A program made the position numbers and the translations under genes. This document shows, one piece after another, positions 1 to 10,539 of a stretch of DNA of 64,000 nt. Source of the stretch: Thinopyrum elongatum. Taxonomy: Eukaryota > Streptophyta > Magnoliopsida > Poales > Poaceae. Within the stretch, counting starts at the first letter, position 1. The number at the start of each line of letters is the position of its first letter. The notes beneath the pieces were generated by a model. The model saw only the letters and a program-made list of their open reading frames with translations. It was not told the origin of the DNA and made no database searches. The stretch lies in the NCBI GenBank assembly GCA_011799875.1, contig CM022299.1:353134526-353198525 (forward strand), read 5' to 3'.

Positions 1-1257
1 TGTTTTATATACATTTACAAGCAACTTTATATCATTTTTTGGGACTAACCTACTAACTTAGTGCCCAGTGCCAGTTGTTGTTTTTGCTTGTTTTTTACTT
101 TGCAGAATATCAATACCAAACGAAGTCCAAATGCCACGAAACTTTTTGGAGAGTTTTTTCTGGCAATAAGAGACCCTGGAAGCTTCGGCAAGGAATGAGA
201 AGACGAAGGAGTGTCCCACTAGGCACCAGGGCGCGCCCTGGTACCTAGTGGGGCCCATAAGCCACCGTTTGGCCTAACTCTGCCTCTATAAATTCCCAAA
301 AATCAAAAAACCTATGAGGGAGTCTATGAAATACTTTTTCCGCCGCCGCAAGCCTTTGTTCTTGAGAGATCCCATCTGGGGACCCTTTCTGGCACTCTGC
401 CGGAGGGGGAATCAATCACGGAGGGGCTCTACATCAACCTTGCCTCCCCTCCGATGATGCATGAGTAGTTTACCACAGACCTACAAGTCCATAGTTAGTA
501 GCTAGATGGCTTCCTCTCCCTCGATTTACTTCAATACAATGTTCTCCTTGATGTTCTTGGAGCTATCCGGTGTAATTCTTTTTTGCGGTGTGTTTGTTGG
601 GATCCAATGAATTGTGAGTTTATGATCAAATCTATCCATGGATATTATTTGAGTTTTCAATGAACTCTTTTATGCATGATTAATATAGCCTCGTATTTCT
701 TCTCTGATTTATTGGTTTGGTTTGGCCAACTAGAGTGATTTATCTTGCCATGGGAAGAGGTGCTTTGTAATGGGTTCGATCTTGTGGTGCTCAATCCCAG
801 TGACAGAAAGGGACATGACACGTATGTATCATTGCTATTAAGGGTAAAAAGATGGGGTTTATTTATACGTGAGTTTATCTTGTCTGCATCATGTCACCTT
901 GCTTAAAGCATTGCTCCATTTTTCCATGAACTTAATACACTAGATGCATGCTGGATAGCGGTCGATGTGTGGAGTAATAGTAGTAGATGCAGAATCATTT
1001 CGGTCTACTAATCTCGGATGTGATGCCTATGTATGATCATTGCCTTGGATGTCATCATAATTATTTGCTTTTCTATCAATTTCCCAACAGTAATTTGTTT
1101 ACCCACCGTATGCTATTTTCTCGAGAGAAACCTCTACTTAAAACTATGGCCCCGGGTCTACTTTTATCATATATAAAATCCTAAAAATATCTTGCTGCAA
1201 TTTTCTTTTATTTATTTTATTTTGTATTTTTGTCAGATATATCTATCAAAGCCTATA
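1..1257 (+). repeat. LTR-A, left part (Athila-like LTR, interrupted)
   Basis: The sequence matches, block for block, the LTRs at 34156-35752 and 39231-40824, starting about 75 bases inside the LTR, so the LTR begins before the window. Shared landmarks are the segment around 25-160, a TATAAAT box at 287-293 and the stretch around 930-1150 ending in the ClaI-like and XhoI-like block. No gene is seen. The LTR breaks off at 1257 where T1 is inserted and resumes at 22677. What it lacks is any downstream primer site or gag, so it is either a 3' LTR or a solo LTR; the deciding sequence lies left of the window. Confidence 0.85.
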
Positions 1258-1812
1258 TGTTGGGGATATAACCCTGAGGTGTGACCTGCCCAGAAAGGGC
1301 CGGGTTACACCGTTGGCGTCTCAATATGAAGAAGGCCCAAATAGGCCCAAGAAGATGAAGTATGAGAACTGGTGGCAGCTTACAAGATGGGCTTGTTGAA
1401 GGACCAAGACCTGGTGGTAGAATTGTGACCTGGAGGGTGTGAGCCGCCACGATGGCGACTTGTCTAACAAGGCAGGGCAACTTAGAAACTGAATTAGTCA
1501 TGTTGTGTGATTCGGCTTGGACTCTTGTAAGCCCAGGGCCTCGAGCTATGTATATAAAGGCGAGACCCTACGGCGGGTTAACTTAAGAAACAATTGATCA
1601 AGAGCTAGGTCAAGCGATACCGCTCCCTTGTAATCGATATTCAAGCTATAGTCAACAAAAGCAGGAGTAGACTTTTACCTCGTTGTGAGGGGCCGAACCT
1701 GGGTAAACCTTGTGTCCTTTGTCTCGCTCAACCCCTTCGAGCTAACCTACGTTGCGATGGCTCCACACCTAAGTCCTTTCACAAGGGCATCTGTCGGGTT
1801 AAAACCACGACA
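1258..1812 (+). repeat. T1 5' LTR
   Basis: Same length as the copy at 22122-22676. It starts TG and ends CA. A TATA box (TATATAAAG) is at 1551-1559, which would drive the genomic transcript. It is preceded by CTATA, the left half of the target-site duplication. Confidence 0.95.
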
Positions 1813-1814
1813 GT

Positions 1815-1832
1815 TGGCGCCCACCGTGGGGC
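1815..1832 (+). other. T1 primer-binding site
   Basis: TGGCGCCCACCGTGGGGC starts two bases after the 5' LTR. It ends in the TGG expected opposite a tRNA CCA end, and this sequence is characteristic of Tat-lineage Gypsy elements of grasses. I do not assign the primer tRNA. Confidence 0.85.
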
Positions 1833-1891
1833 CAGAGCACGGTTGTTTTGAGTTCTTTAAGGGCAACTTCTAAGGGATCAAAGGATACGCC

Positions 1892-4714
1892 GTGGGCCAG
1901 ATGACTAAGAGTCGTCGCGGCAAGCTCTACATCGACGACGCTGGCTGGGGCCCTGAGGCCGACTCAATCCAGTACGAGTACCGGGTCCCCTTTGGCAGAA
2001 TTCACGTCTTCATCGGCAAGATTGGCGAGTTAGAGCCTGAGCCGGACACCTGCACCGACATCGTCGAGATGGCTCAGCGCGCGCGACCCGCCTGGGTTCA
2101 ACCCGGCCGGAAGCATGTTTTCATTGGCTTTGTTCATGGGGTGGATCTTGAGGAAGGTTCTGCATCTGGTGGAGAGACGGCCATCTATTCAGGTGATGAG
2201 TCCTCGACTGGAGAGACCGAGTCAATCTATCAGCTTCAGGATGGCGGGCTTGAGAGCTATTCCGATGGTGATAGTATTCCGGACCTTTATGAGCCGCCGA
2301 GCAGGGCTGCTATTTTTATGGCTGGTACGCAACCGATGGTAAACTCATCAACGGCTACTGCATGACATCCGGTTCAACTGCTGTTGCGACAGCTGGGGCG
2401 AGCGGCTTAGTTCGGCTGCCGGCTAAAGTTTTATCTGAGCTCTTGGGCACTTTGACTGCTCTGTTAGCCATAGAGGTTACTACGGCGAATCAAGCACAGC
2501 ATAATGCAGAAGTCGCAAAGGTGCAGGATGAGGTGGCCAAAGCCCAAGAGGATTTTAATGCAGAGAACGTCAGGATGGCAGAGGAATGAGCCAAGATGGA
2601 TGCTGAGTCAGAGCGTATCATGGCGGAGGCTTTTCGCTTAAGTTTGGATCAAAACGCCTCTAATGCAGTTCTTCGAAAGAGGTATCAAACCCGTTTGCCG
2701 GCACAGTATGAGGCACATAATCTCTTTAACACGCCTGGTGTGGGGCCAAGTAACCCGCCAGGCACAGCCCGGGCGACTGAAGTCCCAGAGAGCGGGGCGG
2801 CGGCTCAGCCCCGATTGCCAGACCCGCCCCATAGGGATCGAACCCCGCCCCGGCGTTTCTCCACCCCATTTGGTCATTATTCAAACCCGGTGGATAACAT
2901 GATAGCAGCGGCTACCCGACTCAATGCAATCCCTATCACGGATGAGACACCTTTTGCAGCTGAGGCGTGGAACGCAATTGAGCTCTTGCAAACAACGGTT
3001 GCACAGCAGGAGAAATATACACATAGTCATGAGAGGGTGCATTCGACGCCCCTCCCAAGCCGCAGTTACAGCCGGTGCATTGAGTCGCCGGCGGTTTCCA
3101 GTAGTGAGCGACGACGTCGGCCAAATCAAGATGACCCGCCCTATGGGAATAACCTGCCACTTACTCATGCTCAGGCAATTGTGGATGATGCCAGAGCATG
3201 CCGAGAGGCGGAGGCCGCAGTGGCGGCTCAGCTGGAGGCTTATCAGCAGCCTCCGGTGACCCCTTCGGCGTCAGTAGGGGCTGGTATAATTTCCAGATCT
3301 GTTGGAGTACCTTGTTTAGTACCAGCACTGCGTAATGAACATTTGCCTAAGGATTTTAAGGGTCCTCGTAAGGTGGCTAACTATACAGCTGATCTCCCCC
3401 CTGAGGCCTAGATTGAGGGTTACGAATTAGCTATGGAGATGCTAGATGTCAATGATGCTGTGTGTGCTAAGTACTTCACCATGATGTTGGACGGGCCGGC
3501 TCGGACCTGTTTAAAAGGATTACTTGCCAACTCCATCAATTCATGGGCAGAGTTGAAAGCACGGTTCATTTAGAATTTTAAAGGAACATGCAAGCAGCCT
3601 CTGACGATTATTGATCTTGATAACTGTGTGCAGCGTGAGGATGAGTTGGCTCATCATTGGGTTCGGCGGGTCTCGGCTATTGTGCATTCTTCAGACAGTA
3701 TTGCGGCGGGTCAGGCGGTGCTGGTCTTGGAGAAGAACTGTCATTTTACTCCCCCTTAAGCAGAAGCTTGGGCGGCTTAAACGTCATTGCAATGACATGG
3801 GAGAGCTCATGGCGGCTCTCATTATGTATGCCGACTCTGATACCACCAAAGATCCTGGATCTGATGATGAAAAGTCCAACAAGGGAAAGAAGGGTGGCAA
3901 TGGTAAGGGTCAACAGCAGAACATGGCAGGGCATAATGTGAACAACCAGGATAATGGTGGCAAGCACAGATAGCCCGATGGCAGGTCAGATCTTGTAGCT
4001 AGCACTAATACTGGATATAAAAACCAGCGCCATAATGGCAATGGTAAGCAGGCCTTTGGAGGAAAGAACTTTAATATCGAGGCGATGATGAATGAGCCTT
4101 GCCCAAAACACAGCCTGCCCAATAAACTAGCGACTCATGCTTGGAAGGACTATTTCATCATGCGAGAGTATAGGAATTCCAACTTCAATCAGAATCATGG
4201 CAACAATAATGGCCCACCTGGCGGGTCAGGATCCGGCTCACAGGGGCCCGGCTTTGGCGGTGGCGGCTCAAGTTCTGGGTATCAAGGACAGGGCAACCAA
4301 GGTGGTTATAATCAACAGTCTGGTCAGGGTAACCAGCAGCATCAGTCAGGATACCAGAGTAATCCAAAGCAGCTCAACAGTGGCCAGTATCATGTTTTCA
4401 CCACAAGTCTCTGCAAATGAGATCAGAAGGTTCATAAACGCGCAGTCAGTGCAATTGAGCCGGCGATACCTCAATACTTGCGGTGGTCAGAGCATCCAAT
4501 CACATGGAGTCGAGAGGATCACCTGCCCCGGGTTGACAATCCGGGTCAGCTAGCATTGGTGGTAGCCCCTCAGGTCGGGGGTTACAAATTCACTAAAGTG
4601 CTCATGGACGGTGGCAGCAGTATCAATATCCTTTATTATGACACCTTTCACCGGATGAACTTACCTGATAAGGAGCTTAAGCTGTCTTCTACAGTTTTTC
4701 ATAGTGTGGTACCT
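1892..4714 (+). pseudogene. gag: T1 gag and N-terminal protease (broken)
   Basis: This region would encode the particle protein and the start of the aspartic protease. The frame opens at 1892 (MGQMTKSRRGK...), then shifts at 2362-2365, where a stop and a new ATG overlap. A coiled-coil segment rich in AEVAK-type residues follows. The gag domain is at about 3412-3740. A basic linker and a Gly/Gln/Asn-rich tail lie at about 3890-4390. The protease signature DGGSS starts at 4607; this lineage has Gly where most have Thr. Defects are TGA at 2587-2589, TAG at 3409-3411, 3571-3573 and 3971-3973, TGA at 4418-4420, and a one-base shift near 3750-3757. Coding stops at 4714-4719 where T2 is inserted and continues at 14427. 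Confidence 0.88.
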
Positions 4715-4719
4715 GGTAA

Positions 4720-5598
4720 TGTCGGATTCGGGGCTCCGTAGACCCAAGAAAGGTTCGAACTTTGGGGCGTATGCGAAGGACTCAACCTATCCAGCCAACC
4801 AGCTCATCGCCCTACGGCCTAGCTCGATGCACACGAACAAGGAAGAAGATGAACACGACAGTTTACCCAGGTTCAGGCCACCTTGCGGTGTAAGACCCTA
4901 CTCCTGCTTTGTGGTGGATTGGCCTCACGAGGGGCTGAGGATGAACTAGTACAAGGGATGAACAACCTCGCGAGGTCTATGGGTGAGGGAATCAGTCGAC
5001 GAGGTTCCGATCCGATCCGGGTCTTGATCCCCTTCTACGGTGGTGGCTAACCTATATTTATAGTGACCTCGGTCCTCTTCCCCCAAAACGTAGGCGGGAA
5101 GGGATCCCACAGTGGCAAATTTGAAAGGGGACAAGTAGTACATCTTATCCTGACGAAAGGTGGTATTCGCCTGCAAAGCCTCTGGTTGTGACGCAGCAGT
5201 GGGCTCGACGATGACAACCGTCCTGCCGTCCTGGCGGTCTTGGTCTTGTAGCACTGGAATGGAAACCTTTGCCAGGCTCCTTGGGAACCCATGCCTGCGC
5301 ATGCCTCCTTAGCACCAAAGAGGAAACTGTCTCCTCTGCACCCGCTGGCGCCCGCCTGGCCTTGGTCATCATGGCTTGTGTCATCACAACCTCATGAGGT
5401 TGGGTACCTGCATAGGAATCTCCACTCCTCAGGAGGCAGCCTGGGAAGGCCGCTCACTCGGGAGGTCTTGGCGTCGTCTACCTCGCGAGGGTCTTGTCTT
5501 GGTGGTCTTGTAGATGGGCCATACCAGGCCGTCGATGGAGCCACGCCGTGGGCCGCAGGCAGGCAAGTCTGGGTACCCTGGTTCCCAGAACGCCGACA
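4720..5598 (-). repeat. T2 3' LTR (879 bp)
   Basis: Aligns end to end with 13531-14426, starting TGTCGGATTCGGGG and ending CGCCGACA on the plus strand. A minus-strand TATAAATA box is at 5055-5062. It is 17 bases shorter than the partner LTR because one copy of a short repeat (CTTGGCCCCTCGCGAGG) is missing near 5487. By eye the two differ by roughly 5 to 6 percent. Confidence 0.93.
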
Positions 5599-5893
5599 GT
5601 AGCCCCCGGGCCCAAGGTGCGCTCGGACTTGGCTTCGAGGCAAAGCCAAAGGGCAAGGGTGAAGCGCCGCGGGCCCCAATCGCCTGCGGGCCAGGCTAAC
5701 GCGTGGCGCTTGATGGGACGTGGGCGTCTTCGCTTCCCACGACGCCTCAGCAACTGCCCAGGCTGACAAAAGGATGGCGCCTGCTACCGAGCCATCATTG
5801 CTCTCCCTTCGCCTTGCTCTAGATCCCCTTTCTCCCAGCTGGGAACATCTCCAGATCCGGCCGCGCTCCTCCCCTTCCTTCAAGATCTCACGA

Positions 5894-8732
5894 ATGGCGT
5901 CTGGGAAGGCGAAGCCTGCCGCGCCGGCTACAAGTTCCTCCTCTTCTCCTGCGCCAGCCCTCGGCACGTCCTCCATCACCGAGGAGAAGCACCTTGCCGC
6001 CGCGCTCCCCCTGACGGCGAGCGACGACAATGAGTGGAACAAGACCATCCTCCTGGCCGGCTCCGCCGAGCAAAGGACCTTGGCGCAGACGTTCTATCCC
6101 TTCTTCCTCCACAGCGTCTTCGCAGGGCTCGTCCCACCTTTCTCTGGATTCTTCACCGCCGTCCTCGACCACTACTAGGTTCAGGCCCTACATCTTCAGC
6201 CAAACTCCATTCTCCTCCTGTCCATCTTTGCCTTCTACTGCGAGGCATTTCTGGGCGTGAGGCCCTCCGTTCCGCTCCTCCGGCACTTCTTCTACCTGCG
6301 ACTGCACGATCCGGCCCAGCGCTCCGGCTGCGTGTCCTTCATCACGGTCCACAAGAACAACCTACTCATGAGGGCCGGAAAGAAGGTGGACAACTTCCGG
6401 CGCCGATGGGTCTTCATGGACGCCAAGGGCCTCCAGGCGCGGCTGGAACTGCCAACCCAGCTGTCGGAGAAGCTTGACGGGTGGGGTCACGAGAAGTTCT
6501 TCGACCCCCGGGCTATGCCCGTCCTGAGGAAGATGACCGCAGACATGGAGGCCAGGGCGCTGACGGAAGGCATGCTCATCAAGGAGTTCCTGATGCAGCG
6601 TCTGGCCCCGCTCTAGGTGCACACGCGCCCCATGTGGGAGTTCTAGGGCGCAGAGGACGACATCCGGCTGCGCTCGGGGAGCTTGATGGGTGAGGAGCTG
6701 GACAAGGCCATGAACACCCTGCTCGAGGGCGAGCCGGGAGACCTCCCGAAGGCCTACGCACCGCTGTACCATTGTGCCGACAGGGAGGCACTGGTCGCCG
6801 CCATGCCCGTCTTCAACGAGCTGGGGCTCGTGCCGCCTGAGCTCCCCAACTCCACGGTGCTGGTGTCTTCTGGCGACAACACCGGCGAGGAGGGCGAGGA
6901 GGACTCGGAGGTGACCAAGGACGACGTGGCGGAGATCTCTCCCCCGTCCTAGAGTGAGCTCCTCCGTGGCCTTGCAGATGACGACGACGCCGTCGAGCCC
7001 CCGGCCTTGGAATCCCCATGCTCCACCGGGGTCATCACGAGGTCCGAGGCCACTCCCCGGGCCCTCCGAAGGCCAGGCCATGCGACACCGAAGAAAGGCG
7101 GGGCAGCACCCCTCCCTCAGGGTGGCGCCTCTGCCTCCCCAAGCGGTGATGCCATGCCAAAGCCGGCCGAAGAGCGCCCCGCCCACTCCCCAAGCGCGAT
7201 GAAGGCTGCACCCTTGAAGAGCGGGGGTGCCCCTGCCCCGGCCAGGAAGAGGGCGTACATTGCCCCCGACGAGTAAGTACCTTACCTTGTTTTTGTTCAG
7301 CACACCGTACCGTGCTCACATTGCTTCCCCCCTGGTGACTAGGATGGGCGCCGTGGCAAAGAAGAGGAAGGAAGGAGCTCCAGCTCCAGAGGCGCCACTT
7401 CTTGCTGCAGCCGCTGCGCCTTCGGTACAGGTGGGAGAGACCATCCCCGGTCTCCTCGTGACAGAGTGGGCTTCTCAGTACATGATGACGCCGCCTCAGG
7501 AGGAGCTGGCCCCTGTGGGCCAGCAGGCCGTGGAGCCGGTTGTGATCGTTGCGCCCGTGCCAGGCCCTGCGCCCGCGGCGACCCAAGCCAACCTTACCAG
7601 CCCCTCCGAAGCCACAGAACAGCCCGACGTAATCATGCCGCCTTCTCCTCTGACCCTCGCGCTCGTGAACTGCAGCCCCCTGGTTAGGCCCGGGGCTCTG
7701 GACGAGGCCTACGTTGCACTCGGCCGTCTCCGGGTGGACCTTCAAGACGCTGGCAGGTGCCTCGCGAGGGAGCGCATGGGGCTCCTCTCTGGGTGGCTCC
7801 AGGCCGACACGTCCATCAAGATGGCCTGGGGTCGGGCCGAGGCTGCTACCGCCGAGAGCAGGAAGGAGGCCGCCGAAGCCAAGGAGGCTCATGATGCAGC
7901 GTTGGCAAGTGCCACGTCAACCAAAGAGCGACGCGCCGAGGCGGAGGCCAAGCTAAAGGCCCTTCAAGAGGAACAAGCCTCGCGCAGCCTAAGGCTTCAG
8001 CAGCAGCAGGAGGACCTGAAGGGCCGCGAAGCGAAGCTTGCCAATCGCGACGCCGAGCTGGCCCAGGTGGCCATCGACCAAGCCGCGGCATGCGGCCGGC
8101 TTGACACGCTGAAGAAGGAGGTGGCCGACGCCCAGGAAGCCCATGCCAAGCATGCCTCTGAGGCGGCAACCCAGCTGGAGGTCAGGGAGAAAGCCCTCGT
8201 TGCCGCGGAGAAGAAGGCAGCCACGGACCGTGAAACCTTCCTGGCCCTCGAGCTCGGGTTCCACAAGGCGCTGCGCTCCATCCACGGGGGAGGGTACAAA
8301 GAGCCGTTGGTGATTCCTGAAGATGGTCTTGCAGGGCTCCTCCCCAAGCTTGCCGAGGCGCTCAAGGGTGCCGCCGCTGCGGTGGGCTCCTTGCTGGAGG
8401 TGGAGTGCCACTCGCTCTTCACCGCGACCGCGACGCGCGTCTTCAGCCACCTCTACCTCCAGGACCTCGGCTTCGACCTCAACGCCCTGATCGACCTGGT
8501 GGCACTCGAGCCACGTGATGCTGCCACAGAGGCCGTGAGGGACCAGGTGGACGCGCTGCTGGGGAAGTTCCTCTACGTTCCCATCTCTGAGGCTCCAACA
8601 GCAAAAGTCGAAAGCGGTGATGACGGTGGCACGTTGTTGACGAGGGGCTTCCAACGAGCGGGGCAGGTGGCGGCAGTGGCGTTCCTTCTTAGTTTTACCC
8701 TGCAACATTTCCCGTGCCTCATGGAGGCGTAA
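5894..8732 (+). pseudogene. T2 antisense additional ORF, two exons, putative gypsy-type transposon domain
   Basis: This frame runs opposite to T2 gag-pol, next to the 3' LTR. Exon 1 (5894-7272) starts MASGKAKPAAPA. It carries a conserved block at about 6080-6340 (FYPFFLHSVFAGLVPPF, then LRHFFYLRLHDPAQRSG) that resembles the Pfam family called putative gypsy-type transposon (Transposase_28). The intron is 7273-7342: GTAAGT donor, GTGACTAG acceptor, with the frame kept. Exon 2 (7343-8732) encodes a long Ala/Glu/Lys coiled coil at about 7810-8260 and a globular C-terminus. Exon 1 has four in-frame stops, all TAG: 6176, 6614, 6644 and 6950. Reading otherwise stays in one frame, so this is a once-coding gene recently decayed. 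Similar antisense ORFs are known in Tat-lineage elements; their function is not established. Confidence 0.8.
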
Positions 8733-8831
8733 GACTTTTGTTTAAGGTTGTGGAACAATCTGTGCTTGTTATAATTATTAGGACCCCGTGGTTTCCTTAT
8801 TGCGCCAAGTTTCCTTCATGCTTGCTTTTGT

Positions 8832-9182
8832 GCTCTGCGTCGGTAGGGCCCAGCCCCGCGCATACCTCGACCGCCGTTGGGGCATCCGGATCACCAGGAC
8901 AACACCAAGGGGCGAGGGGCTACATGACTAGTGAGGCCCCTGAGTCGCGATGCTCAGGAGGTCCCCCTTGACGTGTGAGCAGCCCTCATGAAGGAAACAT
9001 GGACGCCAGGGTGTAGGACTTCGCGCTCTGCATCAGCAGGGCCCAGCCCCGCACATACCTCGACCACCGTTGGGGCGTCCGGATCACCAGGACGACACCA
9101 AGGGGCGAGGGGCTATGTGACCAGTGAGGCCCCTGAGTCGCGATGCTCAGGAGGTCCCCCTTGACATGCGAGTAGCCCTCAT
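8832..9182. repeat. Direct repeat, two copies, 193-bp period, in T2
   Basis: The segment starting GCTCTGCGTCGG at 8832 recurs at 9025 as GCTCTGCATCAG. About 160 bases of close similarity follow, including the shared AGGCCCCTGAGTCGCGATGC. It lies between the antisense ORF and the pol remnant, where no coding frame is seen. Confidence 0.85.
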
Positions 9183-9402
9183 ACCTTTGACCACCAGCTT
9201 TCGCCTGGGGGGAACGCGAGAAGACTAGGTACCCAGACCTGGAAGGGTAGTGTGTGCCAGGCAGGGCCTGAGCACAGCCCCCGTGTCTAGCCCCCTCGCG
9301 CGATACTCCCGAGGTGGAAGCTATGGGGTGTTGCTCATCGTAGAGCCGAGAGGCTATCCTGAGGTTGGTGCGGCCACGAGGGCGCCGTCAGTTGTTTATT
9401 CA

Positions 9403-9594
9403 CCAGCGCAGAGGATGGTGCTTCCACTTTATCATGGGCATAGTCGCTCCTCGACCGTGTCGTCCGCCAGCGCAGAGCATGGGGCTTCCACTGGTGCGTG
9501 GGCATAGTCGCTTCTCGACCGTGTCGTCCGCCAGCGCGGAGCATGGGGCTTCCACTGGTACGTGGGTGGGAGTTCCTACTGGGGGAGACTCCGG
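9403..9594. repeat. Tandem repeat, three 64-bp units, in T2
   Basis: CCAGCGC followed by an A/G-rich stretch and GCTTCCACT recurs at 9403, 9467 and 9531, an exact 64-base spacing. Units share TCGACCGTGTCGTCCG. Noncoding. Confidence 0.85.
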
Positions 9595-9794
9595 GGCATC
9601 TACAGCCCCGTTCGTACGCATGGCTAGCACGGCAGAACTGGAGGAGGTGTATCTGGGCACTCGTGAGCCAGCGCGGGACTCACGAGGCCCTACCTCAAGG
9701 CGGGTTGCGCCTGATTTTTGCGGCGCGGGGCGCGCGTAAGAAACCTACAGGGCGATGAGGGGTCCTGCGCCGAATGCCCCTCCGAAGGTTATCG

Positions 9795-10180
9795 CATGAG
9801 AAGGCCGGACACCAATGACCCCAGGAGGTGACGTGAACAGGGCCGGCCTGCCAGACAGAGCTCAGCCATTGGTTTTATCGATGTTGCAGGGACGGACCCG
9901 AGCACAGACGCCGTGCCAAGTCTTCTCATGCAACGATCCCACAGAAAAACAGCCAGCGCACGGCTCCCGCTGCGGCGAAGCGCCGAACTGCGGTTGTATG
10001 AACCGGGCTATGCGCCCGCACTTGCCCACACGAGATTAGCTCATGCGAGAACAAGGCACCAAGGGCCACGGGAGGTGACGCGCACAGGAGCTGGTCCGCG
10101 GGACAGAGCTCAGTCGCTTGGGTTTCTCGACGCTGCAGGGACAAACCTAACCACAGATCCGTGCCAGTCCTTAATCATGA
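9795..10180. repeat. Diverged duplication, 247-bp period, in T2
   Basis: GGAGGTGACG at 9824 recurs at 10071. The downstream blocks match imperfectly (GACAGAGCTCAG, TTGCAGGGAC / CTGCAGGGAC, then CCGTGCCA). The rest of 8733-10539 holds no coding frame that I trust. Confidence 0.7.
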
Positions 10181-10539
10181 GGTGATCGCAGGCGGGTTCG
10201 TGAGGGCGCAGCGACATCATAGTGATGAAGCACCGGACAGGCAGTTGAGATACTTAGGAAACTCATGAAGGCAAAGCTAGTTCTGATACATGCGCAAAAC
10301 GATACAGCTACGGGGTCGGGCCCTAGCAGCCTGAGGATAATGCAGCCCGAGGGGCGCCCTCAGTTGAACAAACCAAAAAGTCACCTAGCACCATTGTTGT
10401 GGAAGCGTTGGAGTAGCTGAAGATGCGTACTGTAGAGATCGCTCCTCACGAGCCGACCGGCTCCTGAGTCCCGGGAGGCTCCAGAGGTCCGGGGGACTTG
10501 CGAGGGCCCGTCACCTCCTCGGTCAGGACCACCTGGTGC

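Noticed and set aside
5392..6048. 218-codon minus-strand frame
   Set aside because: Crosses the T2 LTR boundary and overlaps the antisense gene start; not coding.
6362..7303. 313-codon minus-strand frame
   Set aside because: Shadow of the T2 antisense gene in GC-rich DNA; the plus-strand frame has recognisable domains and a splice site.
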